A model generated the notes under the pieces. The model was given only the letters and a program-made list of their open reading frames with translations, was not told the origin of the DNA and did no database searches. From Diplonema japonicum (Eukaryota; Euglenozoa; Diplonemea; Diplonemida; Diplonemidae): a stretch of 64,000 nt of DNA. The translations under genes and the position numbers were made by a program. The stretch spans positions 186,001-250,000 of the forward strand of contig OZ025700.1 in NCBI GenBank assembly GCA_964019335.1, read 5' to 3'. Positions 10,375 through 20,902 of this stretch are shown one piece after another. The number at the start of each line of letters is the position of its first letter. The stretch's first letter is position 1.

Positions 10375-10529
10375 TAAAGGAGGCCAGTGTTGGTGGCGTC
10401 CTGCATAAGAACTGTTGATTACAGGGGGCGCACCTCGGCCAAGTTTCTTCTGTATTCCGTCGTGTCCTTAATGCGTGCGGTGTGCAGCTCAACCCGACCC
10501 AGGTAACCAAGATTTCTGCGCTCATTCAG
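10375..10529 (+). repeat. SINE-like dispersed repeat, copy B (3' truncated)
   Basis: This 155-bp copy starts with the same TAAAGGAGGCC and follows copy A with small deletions, including part of the CTGTCTACTTGATTACAGG segment. It stops after the GGTAACCAAGATT...GCGCTC segment and lacks the terminal CCCCACCACC and A run. It lies 328 bp after copy A in the same spacer. Confidence 0.65.
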
Positions 10530-10646
10530 ATTATCTCAAAGTACTAAAGGCATTGGTTGCTTCATAGACCGCCTGAAGCATAAATAAATAGAGCAGTAAA
10601 GGAAAGGGGAGGACAGAGAGAGAGAGAGCGAGAGAGAGAGGTCAAA
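10530..10646. repeat. Spacer ending in AG-rich microsatellite
   Basis: The short spacer before the 3' end of ABCG copy 2 ends in a broken AG repeat (about 10616-10641). No gene is visible. Confidence 0.6.
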
Positions 10647-12611
10647 TCACTGTTGAACCTTGCTCCTACTCCTGTAAATCAAATACTGCCAAGTAAGAAG
10701 CCTCAGCAGCACGGTGTAGCCGATGAGCACAGCGAAGGTCCGAGTTAGCGAAGCGTTCGTGATTCCTATTTCGTCAAGTACCTGGTTCCCGTTGGTAATG
10801 GTGACGTTTGGAGAGCTAGCGTTCACATCGAGAACACGGTCCTCAAACTCCGCAAGCATGGCACCCTCGAACGACCACTTCACAAAGGAGCAGTGCTGAA
10901 GCCATTCCAGCCAGATTGGGATGTCCTGCACGAAGAACCCAGCAAGCAACATGAACGGAATGAAAACCAAAGGCCCTGCAAGCATCGCAAGATCCAGCGA
11001 CGGGGCTATCGCGGAGATCAACAACCCAAACGACTGTGCCACCAACGACGTCCACACAACAATCGCCGCAAGCGTCCAGAACGCCTCTGCCGTGTCCCTC
11101 AACCCGATCATCCAGTACGGGATCGCAACGAAAATAGTTGGAAAGAGCATCATGAATGGAAGCTCGACAAACGTTTTCGTCAAAAAGTAAGCTGAAATGC
11201 TGTACAGCGACGCTTGCGTCTCACGCAGTACCAAACCCATCTCAACGGGGAAGGCGTGCAGCACACCCATAAGCTGGACCATCGACTGGTTCACCATCAA
11301 GAAGAATATCGCGCCCTGCTTCGCACGCACGCCGAGCGTGTCGTCGTCCTGATTGAAGAATATATTCCCAGAGAGCAACCCCAAGACCACCGCCTGCACC
11401 AGACGCGCCTTCGACAGCGCAGGGTTCCGGATGATGTTCTTCACAATCCTGCTACCCAGTACCGCCACCTGCTTCCAGAAGCCCACAGCATACCCTGAAT
11501 ACTCTTCCTCGTCGTGTGCTGTTTGAAGGTCTTCAATCGCCTTGGAGTCCATCAAAGACGGGGTGTCAGGAGGGGAGTTGTCCTCAGGGAGGTACGGTGT
11601 CACATCCATCTTCGCCCATTCATCCGCCGCCATCACCGAGAACGCCTTCCCCGATGCAGCGTTGTTCCTTAAAGAAGCTGCCCTGCCCGTAACTCCTGTC
11701 CTGAGAAGCTTCATGTAGAAGTCAGGTGGGTTGCTGTAGGTTGGGCAGGTGTACCCAATGTGTTGGAAGTATTCCATTGATTTGTCTGCGGCCCCGCAGT
11801 ACACCACACGGCCCATTGCAAGGAGGAGGAGTTGAGTGAAGTTATTAAAAATATCGGATGATGGTTGATGGATGGTGCAGATAACAGTGCGTCCTGCCTC
11901 TGCAAGGTCGGATAAGATGTCGATCACAGACTCTGCTGTGAAGGAGTCGAGGCCTGTTGTGGGCTCGTCGAGAAGCAGGATGTCAGGGTCGGGGATCAGA
12001 ACAAGACCGATCGCCACCCTCTTCCTCTCCCCTCCGGAGATCCCACGACCACCGACAACGTTCGACCCTATCATGCTGTCAGCAACATCGCACAAGCCAA
12101 GCTCGGCAATTATGTCATCCACACGATTGGTGCGTTCCTCCGTAGTGGTGGCCACAGGGAGTTGTAGATCAGCAGCGAAGGTGAGTGCCTCCCTGACTGT
12201 CTGGGTGGGCATGAGCTTGTCGTCCTGCATGACGTAGCCAAGACGCCTCTGCATGGGGATCGTGCGGTAGTCCTTCCCATTCACCTTCACCATCCCCTCG
12301 CTCGGTGTGATCCTGTTCGCAAGCACGTTCAGCATCGTTGTCTTCCCTGCACCGGTCGCTCCCATGATGGCGGTGAGGGATCTCGGCGGGATCGTGAGGT
12401 TGATGTCACGAAGAATGGTCTTGGTTGTGTGTGCCTTGCCCCCATCAGGGTCGGGGATCGTCACGTCGTACACCACATTCTCCACAGAGACCCTCTGGCG
12501 CTCCCTCATGGACTTCTGGAGGGCAAAGCCCTTCCCGCTGGGAGAATCGGAACCATTAAGGGGCGCAGGCGGCTCCTCGTTGATAGGCTCGTTCTGAATA
12601 GTATCGTTCAT
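10647..12611 (-). CDS. ABCG half-transporter, array copy 2
   Basis: A 654-residue intronless ABCG protein. Walker A GATGAGKT at 84-91, signature at 191-195, Walker B Glu216, switch His248 and six C-terminal membrane helices are all intact. The membrane half reads SGNIFFNQDDD where most copies have GLVFFDLDDD, and the C-terminus is SRSKVQQ. The ATG at 12611 is preceded by a CTAAC branch-like motif and an acceptor ending TTAAAG at 12623-12624, 12 bases upstream. The membrane half resembles copy 3 (shared WSFEGAML and FEDRVLDVN). Substrate not predictable. Confidence 0.95.
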   Translation of the reverse strand: MNDTIQNEPINEEPPAPLNGSDSPSGKGFALQKSMRERQRVSVENVVYDVTIPDPDGGKAHTTKTILRDINLTIPPRSLTAIMGATGAGKTTMLNVLANRITPSEGMVKVNGKDYRTIPMQRRLGYVMQDDKLMPTQTVREALTFAADLQLPVATTTEERTNRVDDIIAELGLCDVADSMIGSNVVGGRGISGGERKRVAIGLVLIPDPDILLLDEPTTGLDSFTAESVIDILSDLAEAGRTVICTIHQPSSDIFNNFTQLLLLAMGRVVYCGAADKSMEYFQHIGYTCPTYSNPPDFYMKLLRTGVTGRAASLRNNAASGKAFSVMAADEWAKMDVTPYLPEDNSPPDTPSLMDSKAIEDLQTAHDEEEYSGYAVGFWKQVAVLGSRIVKNIIRNPALSKARLVQAVVLGLLSGNIFFNQDDDTLGVRAKQGAIFFLMVNQSMVQLMGVLHAFPVEMGLVLRETQASLYSISAYFLTKTFVELPFMMLFPTIFVAIPYWMIGLRDTAEAFWTLAAIVVWTSLVAQSFGLLISAIAPSLDLAMLAGPLVFIPFMLLAGFFVQDIPIWLEWLQHCSFVKWSFEGAMLAEFEDRVLDVNASSPNVTITNGNQVLDEIGITNASLTRTFAVLIGYTVLLRLLTWQYLIYRSRSKVQQ

Positions 12612-13257
12612 TTCTCGATAACCTTTAAGGTGATGTTAGAACAGTGCAGCAAAGGTTTAAAAAAAAAATGTCTAAACAAGGGAGGTATGTGTAATATTAA
12701 AAAAAGAAAATGGGGAGGGCAGTAGTAGTTCCCTTCTTTCGACAGACTGAATATCAAAGATTGGAGGCAGGCGAAAAAAATAAAAATAGAAGGGAAAAAA
12801 AAAAAATAGAAGAAAAAAAAATCAGAAAGAGTATCTCTTTTTTTTCCTCCTTTTATTTATTCTTTTTTTTCCCCCCAAAATTTCGCGGAAAGGAAGGGGA
12901 GGGAGGGAGGGAGGGAGGGGGAGCATAGATTCATAGTTCGAATGTTTTCTTTGCTTGCTAACTCCCTCAATGCAGTACGGAAAGGAAAACAAACCAGCCA
13001 AGCTGACTTGATTGAGCATAGAAGAAGAAAAGACAGTAGGCAAATCCCCTGAGGATGGCCTCTATTTAAAAACGAGAAGGGGGGGGGGGGGGGAAGTTTT
13101 ATAGATAGACTAGAGCAATTCTATGAAAATATAGATTAAAAAAAGAAAAGAAAATGCTTTAATTCGATACTTAGCAAATTGTTTATGTCACAGAAATAAG
13201 TTCAAGTGGGTATGCAAACCCACGAACAAGAAGCTGAACAGGACCCTTGCTAAAAAC

Positions 13258-13340
<83 letters not shown>

Positions 13341-13991
13341 CAGAGCAAAAAAGAGACAAAAAAAGAATTCCCTATGATGGGGGGAAAAGTGTTTAGCAAC
13401 CCATCAAGGAGTTATTTGCATGCACCCTACGGCCCATGTAACAAATGAATTTATAAAAATAAAAAAAATAAGAAATAAAGAAGAGGAATTTTTAATATTT
13501 TTTCCACCCCCAGGAGAAACTATTTCGGGCTTTCCCCCCCCGTTTATTTGGCTCATTTGTATGTCAATATTTCAACCCCCGTATATAGTGAAAATAACAT
13601 GCAAGCACCCTGAGACGAAAGCCGCATGCCTAAAAAGGGGTGGGGGTATGGTCAGTACTTGTATCTCTTTAAAAAAAAAAATCTATGAGTCCATATGCAT
13701 CCCGAGTTTCCTGAAAACAAAAAAAAAGGCCCAAATAGTAAGTATTATATCCTTTCGTCATTTTTGAGTTCACCCACCACGTGCTCTCATGCTCGCGTGC
13801 AAAAATGTGTTGATTTTTTTTTTCTTCTTTTTCTAGTTGCCATATTATGGCCACAACAACAGACCCCCACAAACAACACCCGAGATAATGAGGCCCTCCT
13901 AGTGAAGTGAACAAAAAAAAAAAAAAAAAAAATTGATAAATTTCGGTGTGCGGGTGGGTGCTCACCGTTCAGGGAGAAATTCACACTAATC
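12612..13991. other. Gene-free spacer with AG microsatellite
   Basis: This 1.4-kb spacer holds A runs, a GGGA repeat (12895-12920), a G run (13080-13093), the AG microsatellite listed separately, and the low-complexity 3' flank of the retrotransposon fragment (A run 13912-13931). No convincing gene; the small frames are homopolymer artefacts. Confidence 0.7.
13262..13336. repeat. (AG)n microsatellite
   Basis: An uninterrupted AG dinucleotide repeat of about 75 bp lies in the spacer between ABCG copy 2 and the retrotransposon fragment. Confidence 0.95.
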
Positions 13992-15116
13992 TCACCGTTC
14001 TGCGGTTGCTGTCTGGTGCCTGCGGTGGCTGTTTGTCGCGATGAGATGGACGGCATCTGGGCGAGAAACATTGCTTGGAGTCGTGCTAGGTAGGGGGCGG
14101 TTTGGCTCGAGGAGAAGAGTGGTCTCCTGTCGTAGCCGTGTGTCGTCGGGCCCCCAAGATGTCGAAGGGTGTGTACCCTTGTCTTTGCGTTGGCGGGGAA
14201 AGCATTCTTCCCACTCTTTGCTGTGCATTTCTGAATACGTCCTAAGATGTATCGCATCCTTCCAGCCTTCTCTGTGAGCCAGTCCTGGTCGTCGAGGGGT
14301 CCAGCCAAGGACTGCCGGGTGGCCATAGTCTACTGCGAGCTCCATCGTCGTGACGGACGTCAACTTCCTGCCTGCGTACCATCTTAGGCTTTTCAGCCAC
14401 CTGAGGACGCTCTTCATGTAGAACATTAGGACCTTTCCCGACGCTCCGTTCGATTTCAACAGCTCCACTGTGGGCACAGTGTGCTGCTTCCCCGTTGTGA
14501 TCTCATCCCACGGGTTGGTGGTGAGGATTCTGGTGCTCCGTTCAGCCGCTCTGGCGTCTCGTCTTGTCACGACATCCAACAGGTATCGTTGCACGACTGC
14601 CGCCTGTTGCTTCGCAGCCCCCGTTGCGCCCCTTGGAATGATCCCGTGGAGGGCGGTCACTGCAGGTAGGTCACTTCGTGTCATCCCGCCATATCTTTCG
14701 TTTGTCAGGGCAGCTCTCGCTGGTGCACATTCCCATAGGGCGTGCTCCGTGACTTCTGTCGTCGTCTGGCATCGATGGTCGCAGACGTCGCACGCAAGAG
14801 ACGAGCTTTCCACACCCTCACGTTCATCCAATTGCTTCCCCCACACTCGAGGGTGTACCGTGAACACTGCACCGCTGATGATCCGCCGCAGTCTGTACGA
14901 TATCAGCGGTCTCCGTGACTGGAGCTTCCTCCACCAGGCGTTCGTGGACGGACATGCACCCGCTTCCATTCCAGCAAAAGACGACCTGCCGTGGATCAAT
15001 TCCTTTGCAACAGCCGGTCTGATCGCCTGTCTTACTTCATGGCGTCTCGCACTGGGCACCAGAGCGCGCAAACCTTCAATGAAGGACCACCCCTTGTTCA
15101 GAGGGTAGCCACCTCT
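13992..15116 (-). mobile_element. 5'-truncated non-LTR retrotransposon fragment with zf-RVT-like zinc motif
   Basis: An open frame of about 374 codons ends at TGA 13992-13994 and is open back to 15116, where an in-frame TGA (15117-15119) stops it. It has no ATG near its start, as expected for a 5'-truncated copy. A segment RRIISGAVFTVHPRVW is followed by a zinc motif with the pattern C-x2-C-x12-H-x4-C (CDVC...EHALWEC). That combination is typical of the zf-RVT region at the end of LINE ORF2 proteins. The reverse transcriptase core is absent, so it cannot mobilise itself. The frame has no stops over 1.1 kb, so the insertion may be fairly recent. It lies between ABCG copies 2 and 3. Confidence 0.65.
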
Positions 15117-15311
15117 TCAGCAAGACCCCTAGCGGCCCCCTCTCCTCGTCGTCCTCTCGCTCCCGGTACAGTGTAACAATCTCAAAAAAAAAAAAACAAT
15201 ATGGCGAAGGACTAAAAAAAAAAACTTTTTCTTTTTCCATTTAGCACACCTCGGTGTGAGGATTATGAATCTTAGATTGTGAATCTTATATTTTTACCTT
15301 CCACAACAAAA

Positions 15312-17264
15312 TTACTGTTGAACTTTGCTCTTACTCCTCCACACCAAATACCGCCAAGTAAGAAGCCGCAGCACCACTGTATAACAAACCAACACAGTGA
15401 AAGTCTGCGCAAGAGAAGCAGAGGACACACCAAGCTCCTCAAGAACACCATTGCCTGTAACATGCGTGAAATTCTGTGAGGTGGTGTTGACATCAAGAAC
15501 ACGGTCCTCAAACTCCACCAGCATCGCGCCTTCAAAGGACCACTTAGCAAAGGAGCAGTGCTGAAGCCACTCCAACCATATGGGGACGTCCTGCACGAAG
15601 AACCCAGCAAGCAACAAGCACGTGACGAAGATAAGCTGGCCGAACATTACAGCAGCGTCCAGCGTTGGGGCCATTGCGGAGATCAACAACCCGAACGACT
15701 GTGCCACCAACGACGTCCAAACAAGGATCGCCGCAATCGTCCAGAACGCCTCCGCACTGTCCCTCAACCCGATCATCCAGTACGGGACGGTCATGAACAG
15801 CACAGGGAAGACCAACAGAAACGGAAGCTCGACAAACGTTTTCGTCAAAAAGTACGCCGACATACTGTACAGCGACGCTTGCGTCTCACGCAGTACCAAA
15901 CCCATCTCAACGGGGAATGTGTGCAGCACACCCCACATGGGAAGCATCGACTGGTTCACTATCATGAAGTACAGGCCTCCCTGCTTCCCGCGCACGCCAA
16001 GCGTCTCGTCGTTCTGGTCGAAGAAGACACTTCCTAACAGCAGCCCAAGCACAACAGACTGCAGTGCCCGTGCTTTTGAATGTGTCGGGTTGCGTGCTAC
16101 GTTCCTCCATGTCCTGCCCGACAGTGCTGAGAGCTGCCTCCCGAACCCTACCGCGTAGCCGGAGTACTCCTTTAGGTCATGCGCCATCTGTAGTTCCTCA
16201 ACCTCCTTGGTGTCCGTCCCGAACGGCGTGCAAGGAGGGGAGTCGTCCGTAGGAAGGTACGGTGTCATATCCATTTTCGCCCACTCGCTGGCAGCCATTT
16301 CCGAGAATGCGTTCCCCGCAGTAGCGTGTTCCTTGAGTGTGGTGGCCTCATCGGTGCTGACACCTGTCCTGAGAAGCTTCATGTAGAAGTCAGGTGGGTT
16401 GCTGTATGTTGGGCAGGTGTACCCAATGTGTTGGAAGTATTCCACTGATTTGTCTGCGGCCCCGCAGTACACCACACGGCCCGTTGCAAGGAGGAGGAGT
16501 TGAGTGAACTTCTTGAAAATATGAGACGATGGTTGATGGATGGTGCAGATAACAGTGCGTCCTGCCTCTGCAAGGTCGGATAAGATGTCGATCACAGACT
16601 CTGCTGTGTACGAGTCGAGGCCTGTTGTGGGCTCGTCGAGAAGCAGGATGTCAGGGTCGGGGATCAGAACAAGACCGATCGCCACCCTCTTCCTCTCCCC
16701 TCCGGAGATCCCACGGCCACCGACAACGTCTGACCCGATCATGCTGTCAGCTACCATCTGAAGACCGAGCTCAGCGATGGTGTTGTCCACACGCTTGGTG
16801 CGTTCCTCCACAGTAGTTGTCACAGGGAGTTGTAGATCAGCAGCGAAGGTGAGTGCCTCCCTGACTGTCTGGGTGGGCATGAGCTTGTCGTCCTGCATGA
16901 CGTAGCCAAGACGCCTCTGCATGGGGATCGTGCGGTAGTCCTTCCCATTCACCTTCACTATCCCCTCGCTCGGTGTGATCCTGTTCGCAAGCACGTTCAG
17001 CATCGTTGTCTTTCCTGCACCGGTCGCTCCCATGATGGCGGTGAGGGATCTCGGCGGGATCGTGAAGTTGATGTCCTTGAGGATCATCTTTGAGCAGATT
17101 GCCTTGCCCCCATCAGGGTCGGGGATCGTCACCTCGTAGCCAACAGTCTCCACAGAGACCCTCTGGTGCTCTCTCATGGACTTCCGGCGAGCGATGCTTC
17201 TGGCGCTGGTGGCGGGGGTGATGGTTGGCGCTTCTTCGTCGATGGGTTCATTGTTCAAAGTCAT
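15312..17264 (-). CDS. ABCG half-transporter, array copy 3
   Basis: A 650-residue intronless ABCG protein. I start it at ATG 17264 (MTLNNEP) because an acceptor TTCAACAG at 17274-17275 lies ten bases upstream, which would exclude a longer N-terminus. Walker A GATGAGKT at 79-86, signature at 186-190, Walker B Glu211 and His243 are present, then six membrane helices. Distinct features are SVEYFQHIG where other copies have SMEYF, and MLPMWGVLHTFPVE in the membrane half. The C-terminus is KSKVQQ. The NBD DNA is nearly identical to the other copies while the membrane half has diverged. Confidence 0.95.
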   Translation of the reverse strand: MTLNNEPIDEEAPTITPATSARSIARRKSMREHQRVSVETVGYEVTIPDPDGGKAICSKMILKDINFTIPPRSLTAIMGATGAGKTTMLNVLANRITPSEGIVKVNGKDYRTIPMQRRLGYVMQDDKLMPTQTVREALTFAADLQLPVTTTVEERTKRVDNTIAELGLQMVADSMIGSDVVGGRGISGGERKRVAIGLVLIPDPDILLLDEPTTGLDSYTAESVIDILSDLAEAGRTVICTIHQPSSHIFKKFTQLLLLATGRVVYCGAADKSVEYFQHIGYTCPTYSNPPDFYMKLLRTGVSTDEATTLKEHATAGNAFSEMAASEWAKMDMTPYLPTDDSPPCTPFGTDTKEVEELQMAHDLKEYSGYAVGFGRQLSALSGRTWRNVARNPTHSKARALQSVVLGLLLGSVFFDQNDETLGVRGKQGGLYFMIVNQSMLPMWGVLHTFPVEMGLVLRETQASLYSMSAYFLTKTFVELPFLLVFPVLFMTVPYWMIGLRDSAEAFWTIAAILVWTSLVAQSFGLLISAMAPTLDAAVMFGQLIFVTCLLLAGFFVQDVPIWLEWLQHCSFAKWSFEGAMLVEFEDRVLDVNTTSQNFTHVTGNGVLEELGVSSASLAQTFTVLVCYTVVLRLLTWRYLVWRSKSKVQQ

Positions 17265-17894
17265 TTTAGTAACCTGTTGAAGGTGTTGGGTCAAGGATTA
17301 AAAAAAAAAAAAGACCCTCTGTTCTTGAAAGCGGCGGGGACATTCATATTTCTTTCAGCGGGAATTTCCCATACAGTTGCGAAGTAAGACACCCCCACCC
17401 CCCTTTTTTTTTGTCCTTCAGTAGTTCAAAAGAGAAAAAAAAAAGGGTCGGGAGAGTTGACCGTTGGTACGGAACGCTTTCTTCCATTTCATTCATTCTT
17501 TTAAGAGAGGGAAGGAGGAAAAAAAAAAAAAAAAGAAGGAAAAAAAAAAAAAAAAAAAAAAACTAAGAGGAATGGTTATGATTGCTTCAATGGAAAGCAA
17601 AAAAAGAAAAAAAAGAAAAAGATGAAGAAGCTAAACTATCTGCGACAACAACAAGAAGAAAAAAATATATCGCCATCCTCTAGTGGAGTGAGGAGGTATC
17701 ATAATTTAACTTTTCAGCAACCTAGCTCGTACTAGTGCATACAGCTACGGGGTCTAACGGTCTTATGAAGGCAAGAAAAGAAAGAGGAAGAGCTGGCGAT
17801 TTCTTGTGTTTTATGCAAAGTCAGATTAAGCCCAAACAATGCAAGCAACCAAGGAAGAGAGAAAAGTGTTAACGCAGGCAGATTAAGGGGAGGA

Positions 17895-17928
<34 letters not shown>

Positions 17929-18291
17929 AAGCTAGAATTTCTGGTGGTAGAGTGGACGAAAAAAAAAAAAAAAAAAAAAAAAAAAAGAAGAAAGCAGGAC
18001 TAGAACGGTATTTCCCTTTATCTAGCGCCTCATGTTCTTCTTCCTGCAGCGTGATGGTGCTGCATCGTTCTTCAAAAAAAAAGGGGGGGCGGAGGAGAGC
18101 GGGCCTTTAAAAAAAAAGGGGGGGGAAGAAAAAGAATATATCTCTCTCTTCGTTCCCTTCTCTCCAAGCCCCACTTTTTTTTTATCATTTGTTTTCCCGC
18201 CTTTTTCCCACACCCGCTGTCCCGTATTTGACAATGAATCGCTGAATACGGCCGGGGGGGGAGAGGGAAAAAAAAAAAAAAAAAAAAAGAT
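17265..18291. other. Gene-free spacer
   Basis: This 1-kb spacer contains A runs (17520-17534, 17540-17561, 17899-17926, 17960-17986, 18269-18288) and an unremarkable block at 17580-17890. I see no reading frame or RNA gene I can support. Confidence 0.7.
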
Positions 18292-20229
18292 TTACTGCTG
18301 GATTTTATTCTTACTCCTTTTAAGCAGGACAAGCCAGGTAAGAAACCTCAGACCCACAATGTACCCCAATTCCACGAACAAAACTTGGGGCAGTGTGCTA
18401 TCGACGCTGAGTTCCTCAAGAACATCATTGCCATTGACATAAGTGACATTGGGGTCCGAGGCGTTTACATCTAAGACACGGTCCTCGAACTCGACCAACA
18501 GCGAGGCTTCGTAAGACCACTTCACAAACGAGATGTCCTGGAACCACTCAAGCCAAGACGCCATGTCTGGGTTAAAAAACCCTGCAACCAGCATCATCGG
18601 GAGAAAGATCAACGGACCCAACAACATAGCCACGTCCACAGACGGCGATGCTGCTGATATTAAGGTTCCAAAGGACTGCGCCAGAATAGCTGTGCAGATG
18701 AGGTACCCTGCTTGCGTCCAGAATGCGTCGGCGGTGTCGTTGAAACCAACCATCCAGTAGCTGATGCTCAAGAAAAGCGTTGGGAAGAACAGAAGAAACG
18801 GGATTTCTGTCGCGGTTTTTGCGAGGAACTGAGCTGTGATGCTGTACAGCGATGCTTGCGACTCCCTCAGAACCAAATCGAGCTCAACAGGCATGGTGTG
18901 CAGTACGCCCATCATAGGGAGCATTGCTTGTGTCATCGACAAGAACAGCAGTGCTGCTTGCTTCGAGAACACGCCTTGTTCCTCGTCGTCAAGATCCCAG
19001 AACACCGCACCCAGCAGCAGGCCCTGCACGATCGTTTGCGCGAGCCTCCCTGTTCCGGATGTAGGGCTTCGCAGCATGTTTGTCATGTTTCTTTTCGCTA
19101 GCGTGGCGAACTGCCTCTTGAACCCCACCGCGTAGCCGGAGTACTCTTCCATGTCATGAGCGATGCGTTGCTGTTCCTCTGTGGACCCCTGAACCGTCGG
19201 GGTGTCAGGAGGGGAGTTGTCAACAGCAAGGTATGGTGTCGAATCCTGCTTTTCCCACTGGCCCGCCGCCATCTCCGAGAACGCCTGGCCCGCTGTGAGG
19301 TTCTCCCTCAACGACGCCGCTTCATACCCAGCACCCGTTCTGAGAAGCTTCATGTAGAAGTCAGGTGGGTTGCTGTACTCCGGACACGGGAAGCCGATCT
19401 GCGTAAAGTATTCCATTGACTTGTCTGCGGCCCCGCAGTACACCACACGGCCCATTGCAAGGAGGAGGAGTTGAGTGAACCTGTTGAATATATGCGATGA
19501 TGGTTGATGGATGGTGCAGATAACAGTGCGTCCTGCCTCTGCAAGCTCTCCCAAGGTGTCGATCACAGATTCTGCTGTGAAGGAGTCGAGGCCTGTTGTG
19601 GGCTCGTCGAGAAGCAGGATGTCAGGGTCGGGGATCAGAACAAGACCGATCGCCACCCTCTTCCTCTCCCCTCCGGAGATCCCACGGCCACCGACAGCGT
19701 CTGACCCGATCATGCTGTCAGCAACACCTACAAGGCCGAGTTCCTTGATAACATCGTTAACACGCTGGGCACGTTCTTCCACAGTGGTGGACTCAGGGAG
19801 TTGTAGATCAGCAGCGAAGGTGAAGGTCTCCCTGACTGTCTGGGTGTTCATGAGTCGGTCCTCCTGCATGACGTAGCCAAGACGCCTCTGCATGGGGATC
19901 GTGCGGTAGTCCTTCCCATTCACCTTCACCATCCCCTCGCTCGGTGTGATCCTGTTCGCAAGCACGTTCAGCATCGTTGTCTTCCCTGCACCGGTCGCTC
20001 CCATGATGGCAATCAGCGACTTAGGAGGTATCGTGAAATCAATATCTTTGAGGAGCGTCCTTGAGCAGATTGCCTTGCCCCCATCAGGGTCGGGGATCGT
20101 CACGTCGTACACCACATTCTCCACAGAGACCCTCTGCAGCTCCCTTGAGGACCTCTGTATGGCAAGACCTCTGCTGCTGGTGCTCATGATGCTTTGTTCA
20201 TCATTAATGGGTTCGTTGGTCTTGCTCAT
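18292..20229 (-). CDS. ABCG half-transporter, array copy 4
   Basis: A 645-residue intronless ABCG protein starting at ATG 20229 (MSKTNEP); four upstream in-frame codons lack an ATG. Walker A GATGAGKT at 77-84, signature at 184-188, Walker B Glu209 and His241 are intact. It is the most divergent NBD of the array around the Q-loop (MQEDRLMNTQTVRETF where most have MQDDKLMPTQTVREAL), and its membrane half is also distinctive (AVFWDLDDEEQGVFSKQ). It ends KNKIQQ, a variant of the shared VQQ. The leader has a CTAAC motif and acceptor AAAG at 20260-20261. Confidence 0.95.
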   Translation of the reverse strand: MSKTNEPINDEQSIMSTSSRGLAIQRSSRELQRVSVENVVYDVTIPDPDGGKAICSRTLLKDIDFTIPPKSLIAIMGATGAGKTTMLNVLANRITPSEGMVKVNGKDYRTIPMQRRLGYVMQEDRLMNTQTVRETFTFAADLQLPESTTVEERAQRVNDVIKELGLVGVADSMIGSDAVGGRGISGGERKRVAIGLVLIPDPDILLLDEPTTGLDSFTAESVIDTLGELAEAGRTVICTIHQPSSHIFNRFTQLLLLAMGRVVYCGAADKSMEYFTQIGFPCPEYSNPPDFYMKLLRTGAGYEAASLRENLTAGQAFSEMAAGQWEKQDSTPYLAVDNSPPDTPTVQGSTEEQQRIAHDMEEYSGYAVGFKRQFATLAKRNMTNMLRSPTSGTGRLAQTIVQGLLLGAVFWDLDDEEQGVFSKQAALLFLSMTQAMLPMMGVLHTMPVELDLVLRESQASLYSITAQFLAKTATEIPFLLFFPTLFLSISYWMVGFNDTADAFWTQAGYLICTAILAQSFGTLISAASPSVDVAMLLGPLIFLPMMLVAGFFNPDMASWLEWFQDISFVKWSYEASLLVEFEDRVLDVNASDPNVTYVNGNDVLEELSVDSTLPQVLFVELGYIVGLRFLTWLVLLKRSKNKIQQ

Positions 20230-20902
20230 TTTTTTTTCCAATTTTTTTTTTTTTCAAAGCTTTGTTAGAGTTGACAAAGCAAACAAGAATGAGGACAATG
20301 AAGAATAAGACAAAAGGAAAAAAGAAATATAAGAGTTGTCATGAACAAAGCAGAGAGGGAAAGCAGGAATATAACGAGAGGGGGAAGAAGAAAGGGGGGG
20401 AAAAAAAGGGGGCAGATTGAACATGCCTGATTTAAAAAAAAAAAAGAAAAAAACAAAAACAAAAAAAAAACAAAAAAGAAAGTGCTTGCCAACTATGGGA
20501 CAAAGAAAGAAGAATAAAAAAAAAGAAATATCGGTTTCTTGTTTTTTTTTTTCTTTTTTTTCTTTCTTCTTTTTTTTTTCCCCACCTTTCTTTTTTTCTT
20601 TTCTTTGTTTATGTTCTGAAGGGGAGTAAGAAGAAAAAAAAAAAAAGCGGACTGGAAAAAGAAAATCCCCGCAAGAAATTGACCAGCGATGGGCATCGGA
20701 ACTTGGCATAAACTAGCTGCGGGGGGCAAGGAGGCAGTAAGGAAGAGGATACATAAAATCGTCGTATGAAGGCTGTTAGGTGTCTTTCAAATAAGAAGAA
20801 GAGGAATAAACAAGAAATAAAAAAAAAAAAAAGGCAGTGGTACACCTTTTTTTTTTTTTTTCCACCAATAAAAAAAAAAAAAAAAAAAAAAATACATCGA
20901 AC
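20230..20902. other. Spacer containing duplicated element
   Basis: The 673-bp spacer lies between ABCG copies 4 and 5 and consists of A and T runs around the 147-bp duplicated element. From about 20520 to 20860 it is homologous to 23160-23460; the unique cores match exactly but the homopolymer lengths differ. Confidence 0.75.
20661..20807. repeat. 147-bp identical 3'-flank element, copy 1
   Basis: This block is identical base for base to 23246-23392. It lies downstream of ABCG copy 5, as the other lies downstream of copy 6. It contains nested inverted repeats: CCCCGCA (20667-20673) with TGCGGGG (20718-20724), and inside them CCA/TGG and CGAT/ATCG pairs. It could be a structured RNA or 3'UTR element, or simply a recent duplication. 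Confidence 0.85.

Noticed and set aside
11872-12237. Plus-strand frames repeated inside each ABCG gene (here and at 7995, 16540, 19511, 22131, 24726, 27395)
   Set aside because: They recur only because the NBD DNA is conserved; the protein motifs are all in the minus-strand frame.
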